Shown in pieces: positions 6,426 to 13,847 of a stretch of 17,599 bases of DNA; position 1 is the first letter of the stretch, and every line of letters begins with the position of its first letter. Position numbers and translations under genes: made by a program. Location: contig JAFTBD010000112.1 of assembly GCA_017455385.1 (NCBI GenBank), forward strand, positions 1-17,599, read 5' to 3'. The notes beneath the pieces were generated by a model. It saw only the letters and a program-made list of their open reading frames with translations, did no database searches and was not told the origin of the DNA. This DNA comes from Clostridia bacterium (GTDB lineage Bacteria > Bacillota > Clostridia > Christensenellales > CAG-1252).

Positions 6426-7412
6426 ATGGATCCGAACGTTCGTCCCGACACTATGGAAAGAATCACCACCCCCGCTCTCGCCGAGAAATTCATCGCCGAG
6501 CAGGTGGACGCCATCAAAAAGCAAGTCAAAGACAAGCAAGTCCTTCTCGCCCTCTCCGGCGGCGTGGACAGTTCCGTCGTCGCCGCGCTCCTCATCAAGG
6601 CGATCGGCAAGAACCTCGTCTGTGTGCACGTCAATCACGGTCTTCTCCGTAAAGGAGAACCCGAGCAGGTCATCAAAGTATTCCGCGATCAGATGAACGC
6701 GAACCTTATCTACGTGGATGCGGTGGATCGCTTCCTCGACAAACTCGCGGGCGTCAAAGATCCCGAGACCAAGCGCAAGATCATCGGTGCGGAATTCATC
6801 CGTGTTTTCGAGGAAGAGGCGCGCAAGCTGGAGGGCATCGCCTTCCTCGCGCAGGGCACCATCTATCCCGACATTTTGGAGAGCAAAGACGGCGTCAAGG
6901 CGCATCACAACGTCGGCGGTCTGCCCAAGGATCTCGACTTTGAGCTCGTCGAGCCGGTCAAACTCCTCTTCAAGGACGAAGTCCGCGTGGTCGGCAAGGC
7001 GCTCGGTCTTCCCGACAATATGGTATATCGTCAGCCCTTCCCGGGCCCCGGACTCGGCGTGCGTTGCGTCGGCGCCATCACCCGCGAGAGACTGGAAGTC
7101 GTTCGCGAAGCGGACGCCATCCTCCGCGAGGAATTTGCCAAGAACGGTCTCCAAGGCAAAGTGTGGCAGTATTTCACCATCGTGCCCGACTTCAAGAGTG
7201 TCGGCGTCAACGAGAAAGGCGAGAGGACGGAGGGCTATTTGGTCGTGCTCCGCGCCGTCAATACCCGTGACGCGATGACCGCCACGGTGCCCGAGATCCC
7301 CTTCGCGCTCCTCGGTCACATCACGAACCGCATCACCCACGAAGTCGCGGGCGTGAACCGTGTCGCTTTCGACCTCACGCCGAAGCCCACCGGCACCATC
7401 GAGTGGGAATGA
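6426..7412 (+). CDS. guaA: GMP synthase, ATP-pyrophosphatase subunit (no glutaminase domain)
   Basis: 328 residues. Makes GMP from XMP, ATP and ammonia in the last step of guanine nucleotide synthesis. The PP-loop SGGVDSS is at residues 44-50. HVNHGLLRKGE, AQGTIYPD, HHNVGGLPKD, PFPGPGLGVRCVG and the terminal KPTGTIEWE are all GuaA landmarks, so both the ATP-pyrophosphatase and the C-terminal dimerisation domains are complete. The usual bacterial enzyme is about 510-525 residues with an N-terminal glutamine amidotransferase domain. Here that domain is absent and the gene has its own ATG, AGGAGG (6413-6418) and promoter, so it is not a truncation. It matches the two-subunit form known from archaea, which needs a separate glutaminase subunit; none is in the window. 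The frame extends upstream of 6426, but the ribosome binding site decides this start. Single-gene transcription unit, closed by the terminator at 7433. Confidence 0.95.
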   Translation: MDPNVRPDTMERITTPALAEKFIAEQVDAIKKQVKDKQVLLALSGGVDSSVVAALLIKAIGKNLVCVHVNHGLLRKGEPEQVIKVFRDQMNANLIYVDAVDRFLDKLAGVKDPETKRKIIGAEFIRVFEEEARKLEGIAFLAQGTIYPDILESKDGVKAHHNVGGLPKDLDFELVEPVKLLFKDEVRVVGKALGLPDNMVYRQPFPGPGLGVRCVGAITRERLEVVREADAILREEFAKNGLQGKVWQYFTIVPDFKSVGVNEKGERTEGYLVVLRAVNTRDAMTATVPEIPFALLGHITNRITHEVAGVNRVAFDLTPKPTGTIEWE

Positions 7413-7432
7413 TCCCATAACAATTTGAACGT

Positions 7433-7468
7433 AAAGACCTTTCGGCTATGTCCGAAAGGTCTTTTTTT
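7433..7468 (+). terminator. Rho-independent terminator of guaA
   Basis: Perfect 13-bp stem (AAAGACCTTTCGG / CCGAAAGGTCTTT) with a 6-base loop, running into seven T residues. It lies 20 bases after the guaA stop. Confidence 0.95.
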
Positions 7469-7480
7469 ATCCCTTCGTAC

Positions 7481-7510
7481 TTGTAAAACGCGTGCGATAT
7501 ATGTTACTAT
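7481..7510 (+). promoter_or_regulatory. Promoter of the mtnN-mtaD-ahcY-exonuclease operon
   Basis: TTGTAA (7481-7486), 18-base spacer and TACTAT (7505-7510) preceded by TGT, an extended -10 element. The leader carries a small hairpin (GGCGC 7521-7525 / GCGCC 7532-7536) just before AAGGAG at 7541. No SAM or SAH riboswitch is recognisable in this short leader. Confidence 0.65.
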
Positions 7511-7552
7511 GTCTATTGACGGCGCCGAAATGCGCCCGAAAAGGAGAGGACT

Positions 7553-8233
7553 ATGATAGGGCTCATATCCGCAATGGATTCGGAGATCGATCTGCTTCGT
7601 AGCGCTATGACGGACAAACGGGAAGAGGTGCGAGCAGGCTCCACATTCTACCTCGGCAAGATAGACGGCGTGGAAGTCGTCTTGGTCTCTTGCGGCGTAG
7701 GCAAGGTGAATGCCGCCGTGCACACCCAGATCCTCATCGACTTCTATCATCCCGTCGCCATCATTCAGAGCGGCGTCGCGGGCGCTCTCTCCCCGAAACT
7801 GAAGATATTCGACGTCGTGGTGGGCGACGTGCTCGTTTACCACGATATGCAGGATTTCATTCTGGAGTCCTTCGACTCTTTGCAAAAGGCATACTGTGCC
7901 GATCCCGCCCTCGTGCGTCTCGCCGCAGACGTCGCCGAGACCGCTATCGTCGGCAAGATCACCAGCGGAGACGTCTTCGTATCGGATGACGAGACCAAGC
8001 GCGTCATCGCGGAGAAGACGGGCGCCCTGTGCGTGGAAATGGAAGGCGCTGCCGTGGCGCATACGGCGCACCTCAATAACGTCCCCTTCGTCGTGATACG
8101 TGTGATCTCGGACACGGCGGACGCGGACCCCGAGCTGGTCTTTGCCGTCTTCGAGAAAGCGGCGGCGATGAACAGCGCGAAGATCGCGCGGGATATGCTC
8201 CCTCGCATCGAGAAAGTCCTATCGAAAAGGTGA
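7553..8233 (+). CDS. mtnN: 5'-Methylthioadenosine/S-adenosylhomocysteine nucleosidase
   Basis: 226 residues, the normal length. Cleaves the glycosidic bond of MTA, SAH and 5'-deoxyadenosine, releasing adenine. Family signatures: LISAMDSEI with Glu11 (the water-activating acid), QSGVAGAL in the ribose/phosphate region, VEMEG at 161-165 with Glu164 contacting the ribose, and RVISDTAD with the catalytic Asp187. Start ATG has AAGGAG at 7541-7546. First gene of a tight four-gene operon. Its presence next to ahcY is notable because the two enzymes usually represent alternative routes for SAH removal in bacteria; here it may mainly deal with MTA and 5'-deoxyadenosine, which is inference. Confidence 0.95.
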   Translation: MIGLISAMDSEIDLLRSAMTDKREEVRAGSTFYLGKIDGVEVVLVSCGVGKVNAAVHTQILIDFYHPVAIIQSGVAGALSPKLKIFDVVVGDVLVYHDMQDFILESFDSLQKAYCADPALVRLAADVAETAIVGKITSGDVFVSDDETKRVIAEKTGALCVEMEGAAVAHTAHLNNVPFVVIRVISDTADADPELVFAVFEKAAAMNSAKIARDMLPRIEKVLSKR

Positions 8234-8237
8234 ATGT

Positions 8238-9512
8238 ATGAAATATAAGATCACAGGCGGAACGATATTACAAATGGGCGCAAACGCCGCGCTATGCCCC
8301 GTGCAGGCCGACCTTTACGTCGCGGACGGCAAGATCGCGCACGTCGGCACTCTCGCGGACGACACGGACTACGAAACGGTGGACGCCAAAGGGCTCCTCG
8401 TGATCCCCGGGCTCGCGAATATGCACACGCACGCGTATATGTCATTTATGCGCGGCTGCGCGGACGACGTTTCTTTCGACGAGTGGCTCTTCCGCCGCGT
8501 GATGCCCATCGAAGACGCGATGACGGGCGAGGACGCCTATTGGTCCGCTCTGCTCGGCTGTATGGAGATGATCTCTACGGGCACCACCCGGATTACCGAT
8601 ATGCATATGTTCAAAGGCGACGTCCCCCGCGCTATGCGTGACGCAGGCATCCGCGCGAACATCGGACGCGGTCTCGTCGGAGACGACCTCACGACGGACG
8701 GAGCCTCCCGCTTCCGCGAAGCGATGGAGGAGATGGCGGAATACAAGTCCGACCTCTTGGATTTCATTCTCGCGCCGCACGCGATATACACCTGCTCCGA
8801 GCGTCTCTTGCGCCAAGTGAACGACAAGGCGCACGAGCTCTCCCTCGGCAAAGAGATCCATCTCGCCGAGAGTCGCAAAGAATATGAAGATTGCATAAAA
8901 GCGCACGGCAAGTCCCCCGTGGAATATCTCACGGAACTCGGTTTCCTTGACGAACGCACCTTGCTCGCCCATTGCGTACAGCTCGACGGAGAGGACTATC
9001 GTCTTCTCAGTGAGAGCGGCGCCCACGTCGTCCTGAACCCCGTCAGCAACGCAAAGCTCGGCAACGGCGCGCCGAATTATTTGAAAATGAATCAACACGG
9101 ACTGCGCATTTGCATCGGCACGGACGGCGCGGCAAGCAATAATTCACAGAACCTTTTCCACGAGATGAATTACTTCTCCCTCCTGCAGAAGGCGCAATGC
9201 CGCGATCCCAAGATCGCCACGGCGCAGGAGACGCTCCGCATGGCGACGATGAACGCGGGAAAAGTATTCGGGAAGAAGACCGGGCTCATCGAGGAAGGCT
9301 ACCTCGCGGACCTCACCTTCCTCGACATGAACGCCCTCGCGCTCACCCCCGCGAACGACATCGCATCCGCCCTCGTTTATTCGGCGAACGGCTCGGAGGT
9401 AGACTCCGTGATGGTGGGCGGGAATTTCGTCTACCGCAAGAAAGAATTTACCGCGATCGACCGTGAACGCGTCCTGTACGAGACGGCGCGCATCGCGAAG
9501 AAATACCTATAG
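8238..9512 (+). CDS. mtaD: 5-Methylthioadenosine/S-adenosylhomocysteine deaminase family
   Basis: 424 residues, amidohydrolase superfamily (SsnA/MtaD group). Deaminates the adenine ring of MTA, SAH and related 5'-modified adenosines to the inosine form with release of ammonia. Metal and catalytic residues are in place: HTH (His63, His65), His208 and Glu211 in HLAES, His245 in LLAHCVQL, and Asp296 in IGTDGAASNNS. His181 in APHAIYTC is the expected substrate-side His. It starts 4 bases after mtnN with AAAAGG at 8225-8230. A related subgroup prefers other aminopurines (guanine, 5'-deoxyadenosine), but the neighbouring mtnN and ahcY genes favour SAH/MTA. Substrate preference cannot be settled from sequence alone. 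Confidence 0.92.
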   Translation: MKYKITGGTILQMGANAALCPVQADLYVADGKIAHVGTLADDTDYETVDAKGLLVIPGLANMHTHAYMSFMRGCADDVSFDEWLFRRVMPIEDAMTGEDAYWSALLGCMEMISTGTTRITDMHMFKGDVPRAMRDAGIRANIGRGLVGDDLTTDGASRFREAMEEMAEYKSDLLDFILAPHAIYTCSERLLRQVNDKAHELSLGKEIHLAESRKEYEDCIKAHGKSPVEYLTELGFLDERTLLAHCVQLDGEDYRLLSESGAHVVLNPVSNAKLGNGAPNYLKMNQHGLRICIGTDGAASNNSQNLFHEMNYFSLLQKAQCRDPKIATAQETLRMATMNAGKVFGKKTGLIEEGYLADLTFLDMNALALTPANDIASALVYSANGSEVDSVMVGGNFVYRKKEFTAIDRERVLYETARIAKKYL

Positions 9513-9522
9513 AGGAACCGAT

Positions 9523-10770
9523 ATGAGCCACATCAAAGACCCGAAACTTGCCCCCCTCGGCAGAAAGAAAATAGACTGGGTGCGCTCCTTCATGCCCAGC
9601 CTCGGCGCCATCGAACGCCGTTTCAAGGAGACCAAGCCCTTCGCGGGGCTTCGGATCGCCGTATCCGTCCACTTGGAAGCAAAGACCGCGAACCTTGCCT
9701 ACGTCTTAAAAGAAGGCGGCGCGGACGTGTATCTGACGGGATGCAACCCCCTCTCCTCCCAAGACGACGTCGCGGCGGCGATATGTGAGATGGGCGTGGA
9801 GACATTCGGCATACACGGCGTTACGATGGACGAATACGAAGATCTGCTCACCGAGACCCTCGCCTGCCACCCGCACCTCATCGTGGACGACGGCGGCGAC
9901 CTCGTGCAGCTTCTCTCGGGCAAATGCGCCTCTTACGGCGACGAACTTTTCGGCGGATGCGAGGAGACCACGACAGGCATCCTGCGCCTCAAGGCGCGCG
10001 AACGCGAGGGCACGCTCCCCTGCGCGATGATGGCTGTAAACGACGCGAAAGCCAAGCATTATTACGACAATAAATACGGCACGGGGCAGTCTGTTTGGAC
10101 GGCGATCATGGACACCACGAATCTCATCGTGGCAGGCAAGACCGTCGTGGTGGCGGGCTACGGCTGGTGCGGAAAAGGCATCGCGCTCCGCGCGAAAGGG
10201 ATGGGCGCGAAGGTCATCGTCACCGAGATCGACCCCTTCAAAGCACTCGACGCCGAGATGAACGGCTTCCGCATTATGAAAATGGACGAGGCGGCGCCCC
10301 TCGGCGACCTATTCATCACCGCGACGGGGTGCAAAGACATCATCACCGAGCGCCATTTCTCTATGCTGAAAGACGGCGCCATCCTCTGCAATGCGGGACA
10401 CTTCGACTGCGAGGTGGACGTGGCGGCTCTTCGCCGCATCGCCACCGCCCGTTTCGAGGCGCGCAAAAACGTCGAAGGTTATACGCTCGCGAACGGCAAG
10501 ACGCTCTACATCCTCGGCGAAGGCAGGCTGGTGAATCTCGCTTGCGGCGGCGGTCACCCAGCGGAGATCATGGATATGTCCTTCTCCGTGCAGGCGCTCA
10601 GCCTGAAATGGCTCCTCGATCACCGCGCCATCCTCGAGAAGAAACTCTACTACGTCCCCGATGAGATAGACGACGCGATAGGGCACGCCAAACTCGCCGC
10701 AATGGGTCTGACGATAGACGAACTCACCCCGGAACAAGAAGAATATCTTAACGGTCGGAGCACAAAGTGA
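9523..10770 (+). CDS. ahcY: S-adenosylhomocysteine hydrolase homologue, probable S-inosylhomocysteine hydrolase
   Basis: 415 residues, NAD-dependent. Family residues: DDGGD (122-126), EETTTG (147-152), Lys178 and Asp182-Asn183 in the catalytic centre, the Rossmann motif GYGWCGKG (212-219), GHFD (His293) and GGGHP (His345). In typical enzymes the adenine pocket reads H-x-T-x-E-T, where the Glu holds the adenine amino group. Here it is HLEAKT (50-55), with Glu at the Thr position and Lys54 at the Glu position. The C-terminal KPDHYRY-like tail of the usual bacterial and eukaryotic enzyme is missing. HLEAKT and the short length are, from memory, shared with Thermotoga and archaeal homologues. A Lys there suits a 6-oxo purine, and the preceding gene makes exactly that substrate from SAH, so S-inosylhomocysteine is a good candidate substrate. 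Start at 9523 is chosen for AGAGGA (9511-9516); the frame is open further upstream inside mtaD. Family assignment is firm, substrate is inference. Confidence 0.93.
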   Translation: MSHIKDPKLAPLGRKKIDWVRSFMPSLGAIERRFKETKPFAGLRIAVSVHLEAKTANLAYVLKEGGADVYLTGCNPLSSQDDVAAAICEMGVETFGIHGVTMDEYEDLLTETLACHPHLIVDDGGDLVQLLSGKCASYGDELFGGCEETTTGILRLKAREREGTLPCAMMAVNDAKAKHYYDNKYGTGQSVWTAIMDTTNLIVAGKTVVVAGYGWCGKGIALRAKGMGAKVIVTEIDPFKALDAEMNGFRIMKMDEAAPLGDLFITATGCKDIITERHFSMLKDGAILCNAGHFDCEVDVAALRRIATARFEARKNVEGYTLANGKTLYILGEGRLVNLACGGGHPAEIMDMSFSVQALSLKWLLDHRAILEKKLYYVPDEIDDAIGHAKLAAMGLTIDELTPEQEEYLNGRSTK

Positions 10771-10771
10771 C

Positions 10772-11341
10772 ATGCCGGAAATGAGAAATTGTCGTCCGTT
10801 AAAAGGGAAGAGTTTATTCGAATTTCCGGATGATTATACCGTCATCGACATAGAGACGACGGGGATGCCCGGCGAGGGTGCGGAGATCATCGAGGTGTCC
10901 GCGCTGCGCTTCCGCGGGGACGAGCTCTCGGCGCAGTATTCCGAGCTCATCAAACCGGCGCTGCCCATCTCTTTCTTCATCACACAGCTGACGGGCATCA
11001 CCAACGCGATGGTGCGTTCTGCACGTCCGCGCACGAATATCCTCCGCGAATTCCGAGACTTCCTCGGCGAGGACGTCCTCATCGGGCATAACGTGAATTT
11101 CGACGTCAATTTCCTTTACGACGAATTCACCCGTTATCTCGGCGAGCCCCTGCCGAATGACTTCGTGGACGTTCTGCGCCTTTCGCGCCATTACCTTCCC
11201 GACCTGCCGAACCACAAACAGACCACCGTGGCGGAATATTTCTGTCTCGACACCACAGGCGCCCACCGCGCCCTCAAAGACACAGAGCTCTGCGCGGGCA
11301 ACTACCTCGGCATCAAGAGTATCGCGCACGCGAAAAAATAA
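10772..11341 (+). CDS. DnaQ-like DEDDh 3'-5' exonuclease
   Basis: 189 residues, a single exonuclease domain similar to the epsilon subunit of DNA polymerase III. Exo I: VIDIETTG (Asp26, Glu28). Exo II: IGHNVNFDVNFL (Asp111). Exo III: HRALKD (His165, Asp170), which makes it the DEDDh type. It should remove nucleotides from the 3' end of DNA or RNA. There is no helicase, polymerase or GIY-YIG domain attached. It begins one base after the ahcY stop, with GGAG at 10757-10760, so it is translated from the same mRNA. No functional link to SAH metabolism is obvious. No strong terminator is visible after it. Confidence 0.9.
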   Translation: MPEMRNCRPLKGKSLFEFPDDYTVIDIETTGMPGEGAEIIEVSALRFRGDELSAQYSELIKPALPISFFITQLTGITNAMVRSARPRTNILREFRDFLGEDVLIGHNVNFDVNFLYDEFTRYLGEPLPNDFVDVLRLSRHYLPDLPNHKQTTVAEYFCLDTTGAHRALKDTELCAGNYLGIKSIAHAKK

Positions 11342-11408
11342 ATCTTCCCTATATTCCGACCATTCAGGCATTTGGCTCTTTTTGCGGGTGAGGAATTCCG
11401 TGAAAGGG

Positions 11409-11438
11409 TTGAAATGCCTTTTCGAAATGTGTTACAAT
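11409..11438 (+). promoter_or_regulatory. parAB promoter
   Basis: TTGAAA (11409-11414), 18-base spacer, TACAAT (11433-11438) preceded by TGT (extended -10). A 7-bp inverted repeat, GGCATTT (11367-11373) / AAATGCC (11412-11418), overlaps the -35 box and could be an operator, for example for ParA or ParB autoregulation; this is speculative. Confidence 0.65.
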
Positions 11439-11499
11439 TAGTTACTGCATCGTGTGACGAAAACGGCTCCGAGGCGCGAACGGGGCGAAAAGGATACTT

Positions 11500-12318
11500 A
11501 TGAAAACGAAAGTTGTAGCGATCATCAATCAAAAGGGCGGCGTGGGCAAGACCACGTCCTGCATCAATATGGGCGCCTGCATGGCGAAGATGGGCAAGAA
11601 GGTCCTCATCATCGATATGGACCCGCAGGGCAATGCCACCACCGGTCTCGGCGTCAGCAAACACGTCGAATTTGTCAACGAACTGGGCAAGAAGGACGTC
11701 AAGCCCGCCCTGAATATCTATACCGTCATGTGCGGCAACGTGGACATCCTGAATGAGGAAGTCATCCACCACACCGAGCCTGCGGGGCTGGACATCATCC
11801 CCTCCTCCATCGACCTCTCCGCCATCGAGATGGAGATGAACGATATGCCGAACCGCGAGAAGGTCCTCCAGAAAGCCATCGAGCCCCTTCTCGGGAAATA
11901 TGAATACATTCTCTTGGACTGTCCCCCTTCGATGTCCCTCATCACCATCAACAGCATGGTGGCGGCGGACAGCGTGCTCATCCCCATCCAATGCGAATTC
12001 TACGCGATGGAGGGTCTCGCACAGCTCCTCGACAGCATCAAGATCATCAAGAAGCTCCTCAATCCCCGCCTCGCAGTGAATCACGTGCTCCTGACGATGT
12101 ACAGCGGCAGGTACAAGCTGCATCAGCAGGTGGCGGAGGAGATCGAGAAATATTTCGGCAACAAAGTGCTCAAGACGCGCATCCCCGTCAACGTACGTCT
12201 CGCGGAGGCGCCCGGCTTCGGGATGCCCGTCATTTTATACGATAAAAAGTGCGCAGGCGCCGTGGCGTATATGCGCGCACCGGAAGAATTCTTAGCAAGA
12301 GAGAGTAAGAGGAAATAA
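11500..12318 (+). CDS. parA: Chromosome-partitioning ATPase ParA (Soj)
   Basis: 272 residues, a small chromosomal-type ParA without an N-terminal DNA-binding domain. Deviant Walker A: KGGVGKTT at 12-19, with the signature Lys12. Walker A': DMDPQGN at 39-45. Walker B: ILLDCPPS, Asp140. It forms ATP-dependent dimers on the nucleoid and works with ParB-parS to separate replicated origins. AAAAGGA lies at 11487-11493 before the ATG. parB follows 2 bases after the stop. The neighbours are housekeeping genes, which argues for a chromosomal rather than a plasmid locus, but the usual rsmG/mnmG neighbours near an origin are not in this window. Confidence 0.95.
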   Translation: MKTKVVAIINQKGGVGKTTSCINMGACMAKMGKKVLIIDMDPQGNATTGLGVSKHVEFVNELGKKDVKPALNIYTVMCGNVDILNEEVIHHTEPAGLDIIPSSIDLSAIEMEMNDMPNREKVLQKAIEPLLGKYEYILLDCPPSMSLITINSMVAADSVLIPIQCEFYAMEGLAQLLDSIKIIKKLLNPRLAVNHVLLTMYSGRYKLHQQVAEEIEKYFGNKVLKTRIPVNVRLAEAPGFGMPVILYDKKCAGAVAYMRAPEEFLARESKRK

Positions 12319-12320
12319 TT

Positions 12321-13214
12321 ATGGCGAACAGTAGATTGGGAAGAGGATTTGCCGCGCTGATCTCCGATATGCGCGAACTGGACAACCCCGAGATCGCGTC
12401 CTACGACGAGCAAGGCGAACTGAATCAAGGCGTCACCGAAGTGCCTATCGCTCTCGTGCGCCCGAACCCCTTGCAGCCGCGTAAGACATTCGACGAGACC
12501 TCCCTCGCGGAGCTCGCCGCCTCCATCGAGGCGCATGGCATCTTGCAGCCCCTCGTCGTGGTGGCGAGAGACGGCGGATACGAGATCGTCGCGGGCGAAC
12601 GTCGTTACCGCGCGGCGAAGATCGCGGGGCTGGAGAAGATCCCCGTCATCGTGAAAGACATCTCGGAGAAGGAGCGTCGCGAGATCGCCCTCGTGGAGAA
12701 CCTGCAACGCGAAGACCTGAACCCGATGGAAGCGAGCGAAGCGCTCTATACCCTCTTGAAAGAGAATGAACTCACGCAGGAAGAACTGGCGAAGACCCTC
12801 GGCATGAGCCGCCCCGCGGTGGCGAATTCCCTCCGCCTCCTCACCCTTCCCCGCGAGATACAGAATATGGTGCGAGACCTCAGCCTCAGCACGGGACACG
12901 CGAAAGTATTGATGGGCGTGAAGCCCCCCGAGCTCCAGCTCGCCCTCGCGAAGGAAGTCGTCCAAAAGAAGATGTCCGTCCGTGACCTCGAGGCGCGCAT
13001 CGCGGCTCTCCAAGGAGAGAAGAAAGTCCCCGCCGCCAAGAAGCCCATCTCCCTCGAACTGCGCTCGATGATAGACGATATGCAGCGCGTTTTCGGCACG
13101 AAAGTCCGCGTCTCGGGCAGCGACAAAAAAGGCAAGATCGTCATCGACTACTACTCCGAGGACGACCTGCAACGCATCTACGACCTCGTGGATCGCATCA
13201 AAGAGAGCGACTGA
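12321..13214 (+). CDS. parB: Chromosome-partitioning protein ParB (Spo0J), CTP-dependent clamp
   Basis: 297 residues, normal length. N-terminal LGRGFAALI (6-14) is the segment that stimulates ParA ATPase. The ParB/sulfiredoxin-like nucleotide-binding domain follows, with NPLQPRKTF (49-57), the CTP-binding GERRYRAAK (92-100) and ENLQREDLNP (126-135). A helix-turn-helix (about 153-172, TQEELAKTLGMSRPAVANSL) should read parS. The C-terminal 60 residues form the dimerisation domain. Ribosome binding site AGAGGAAA at the end of parA, start 2 bases after the parA stop: translational coupling. Confidence 0.95.
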   Translation: MANSRLGRGFAALISDMRELDNPEIASYDEQGELNQGVTEVPIALVRPNPLQPRKTFDETSLAELAASIEAHGILQPLVVVARDGGYEIVAGERRYRAAKIAGLEKIPVIVKDISEKERREIALVENLQREDLNPMEASEALYTLLKENELTQEELAKTLGMSRPAVANSLRLLTLPREIQNMVRDLSLSTGHAKVLMGVKPPELQLALAKEVVQKKMSVRDLEARIAALQGEKKVPAAKKPISLELRSMIDDMQRVFGTKVRVSGSDKKGKIVIDYYSEDDLQRIYDLVDRIKESD

Positions 13215-13248
13215 TCCATCCGCTCGCGGGAGCCGAAACGCCGTCCCG

Positions 13249-13287
13249 TCCGCGCCGACAAGATTCGCGCGGATAATTGCGGTTTTT
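13249..13287 (+). terminator. Possible parAB terminator
   Basis: TCCGCGC (13249-13255) / GCGCGGA (13267-13273) stem with an 11-base loop, 35 bases after the parB stop. The T-run TTTTT comes only 10 bases later (13283-13287), so it is not a standard rho-independent terminator. Confidence 0.35.
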
Positions 13288-13290
13288 CAG

Positions 13291-13319
13291 TTGACAAACC
13301 CGCCACGCGATTATATAAT
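13291..13319 (+). promoter_or_regulatory. Consensus promoter upstream of the tRNA-Arg locus
   Basis: Perfect TTGACA (13291-13296), 17-base spacer, perfect TATAAT (13314-13319). The start would be near 13326, at a small hairpin (CCGTT 13325-13329 / AACGG 13338-13342). It is the only strong promoter visible before the tRNA, so the primary transcript would carry about 250 bases of leader that include the broken tRNA copy. Confidence 0.9.
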
Positions 13320-13371
13320 TATTTCCGTTGACATAAGAACGGAAGCATCCGACCTTGTCACCACAACGAAT

Positions 13372-13414
13372 GCGCCATTAGCATTGGCTGGATAGAGCGT
13401 CGGTCTACGGAACC
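13372..13414 (+). pseudogene. Truncated 5' half copy of tRNA-Arg(ACG)
   Basis: Identical to the first 42 bases of the intact tRNA at 13577 except in the D-loop, where ATTGG replaces CCAA. It keeps the acceptor 5' strand, the anticodon loop CTACGGA and a shortened anticodon stem, and stops at GGAACC. No T-arm (GGTTCGAxxCC) follows, so it cannot be a functional tRNA. Confidence 0.85.
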
Positions 13415-13488
13415 TGCTCCAAGTCATCGGCTCGTGTGCGCTTCGCGGCAACACCGCTCTACGCTATTATCGCCGAGTCTTGTCGCTA

Positions 13489-13516
13489 CCCCGCAAAATT
13501 TCTCAATTTTGCAGGG
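13489..13516. repeat. Strong hairpin in the tRNA leader region
   Basis: CCC-C-GCAAAAT, loop TTCTCA, ATTTTGC-A-GGG: a 7-bp stem, one C.A mismatch and 3 further pairs. It is not followed by a T-run in either direction, so it is not a standard terminator. It may belong to an inserted repeat element. Confidence 0.6.
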
Positions 13517-13526
13517 ACCCCAATAT

Positions 13527-13544
13527 CTCTAGCCTTCGGTTCCG
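13527..13544 (-). repeat. 18-bp inverted copy of the tRNA-Arg anticodon/variable region
   Basis: CTCTAGCCTTCGGTTCCG is the exact reverse complement of 13612-13629 in the intact tRNA, covering two anticodon bases, the 3' anticodon stem, the variable loop and part of the T-stem. In a joint transcript it could pair with the tRNA over 18 bp. Confidence 0.85.
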
Positions 13545-13576
13545 ATCGTTAGAGAACAAACAATTTAATAAACTAT

Positions 13577-13652
<76 letters not shown>

Positions 13653-13653
<1 letters not shown>

Positions 13654-13685
13654 AAATAAGGACTTCCCACGAAGTCCTTATTTTT
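13653..13685 (+). terminator. tRNA-Arg terminator
   Basis: A 14-bp stem, AAAATAAGGACTTC (13653-13666) / GAAGTCCTTATTTT (13671-13684), with a CCAC loop and a T-run. It begins within the CCA end of the tRNA. Being symmetrical with A and T flanks, it could also stop minus-strand transcripts. Confidence 0.9.
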
Positions 13686-13799
13686 ACGGATTTTCCGAAG
13701 AAATCGGTTCGAACAGCTCGAAAGCGGCGACTCAGACTTCCATTGAAAAAGCGGCTGAAAACGGCTCAAAAAAAAATGAAATGTCAGATCACATGCAAC

Positions 13800-13827
13800 A
13801 AAAAGAGGTGCCGCGAACGGGCACCTC
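13800..13827 (-). terminator. Terminator of the right-hand giant surface protein gene
   Basis: On the minus strand GAGGTGCC, a 7-base loop, GGCACCTC, then TTTTT. It lies about 20 bases after the stop codon at 13848 and is oriented for that gene. Confidence 0.92.
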
Positions 13828-13847
13828 AATTTGGCGTAATGGGTGGG

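Larger units (their letters stand above)
13215..13576. other. Gene-free region between parB and tRNA-Arg
   Basis: 362 bp without a protein gene. It contains a possible parAB terminator, a perfect consensus promoter (13291-13319), a 5' half copy of tRNA-Arg (13372-13414), a strong hairpin (13489-13516) and an inverted tRNA fragment (13527-13544). Confidence 0.75.

Noticed and set aside
6411..7418. 335-codon open frame on the minus strand opposite guaA
   Set aside because: It mirrors guaA in an antisense frame. The protein is His/Asp/Glu-rich without any known motif, and guaA has all family residues, a promoter and a terminator. The codon bias of the real gene keeps this frame open.
7511..7552. 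SAM/SAH riboswitch before mtnN
   Set aside because: The leader is only about 40 bases with one small hairpin, too short for the known classes, and lacks their conserved cores.
12075..12090. parS-like site around a CACGTG in parA
   Set aside because: Only the central CACGTG and a few flanking bases match the TGTTTCACGTGAAACA consensus.
12123..13172. 349-codon minus-strand frame opposite parB, and 273-codon frame opposite parA (11302-12123)
   Set aside because: Antisense shadows of well-recognised genes, with no ribosome binding sites or family motifs.
13326..13576. T-box riboswitch in the leader before the tRNA
   Set aside because: There is no T-box sequence (AGGGTGGNACCGCG-like) and no downstream aminoacyl-tRNA synthetase or amino acid gene.
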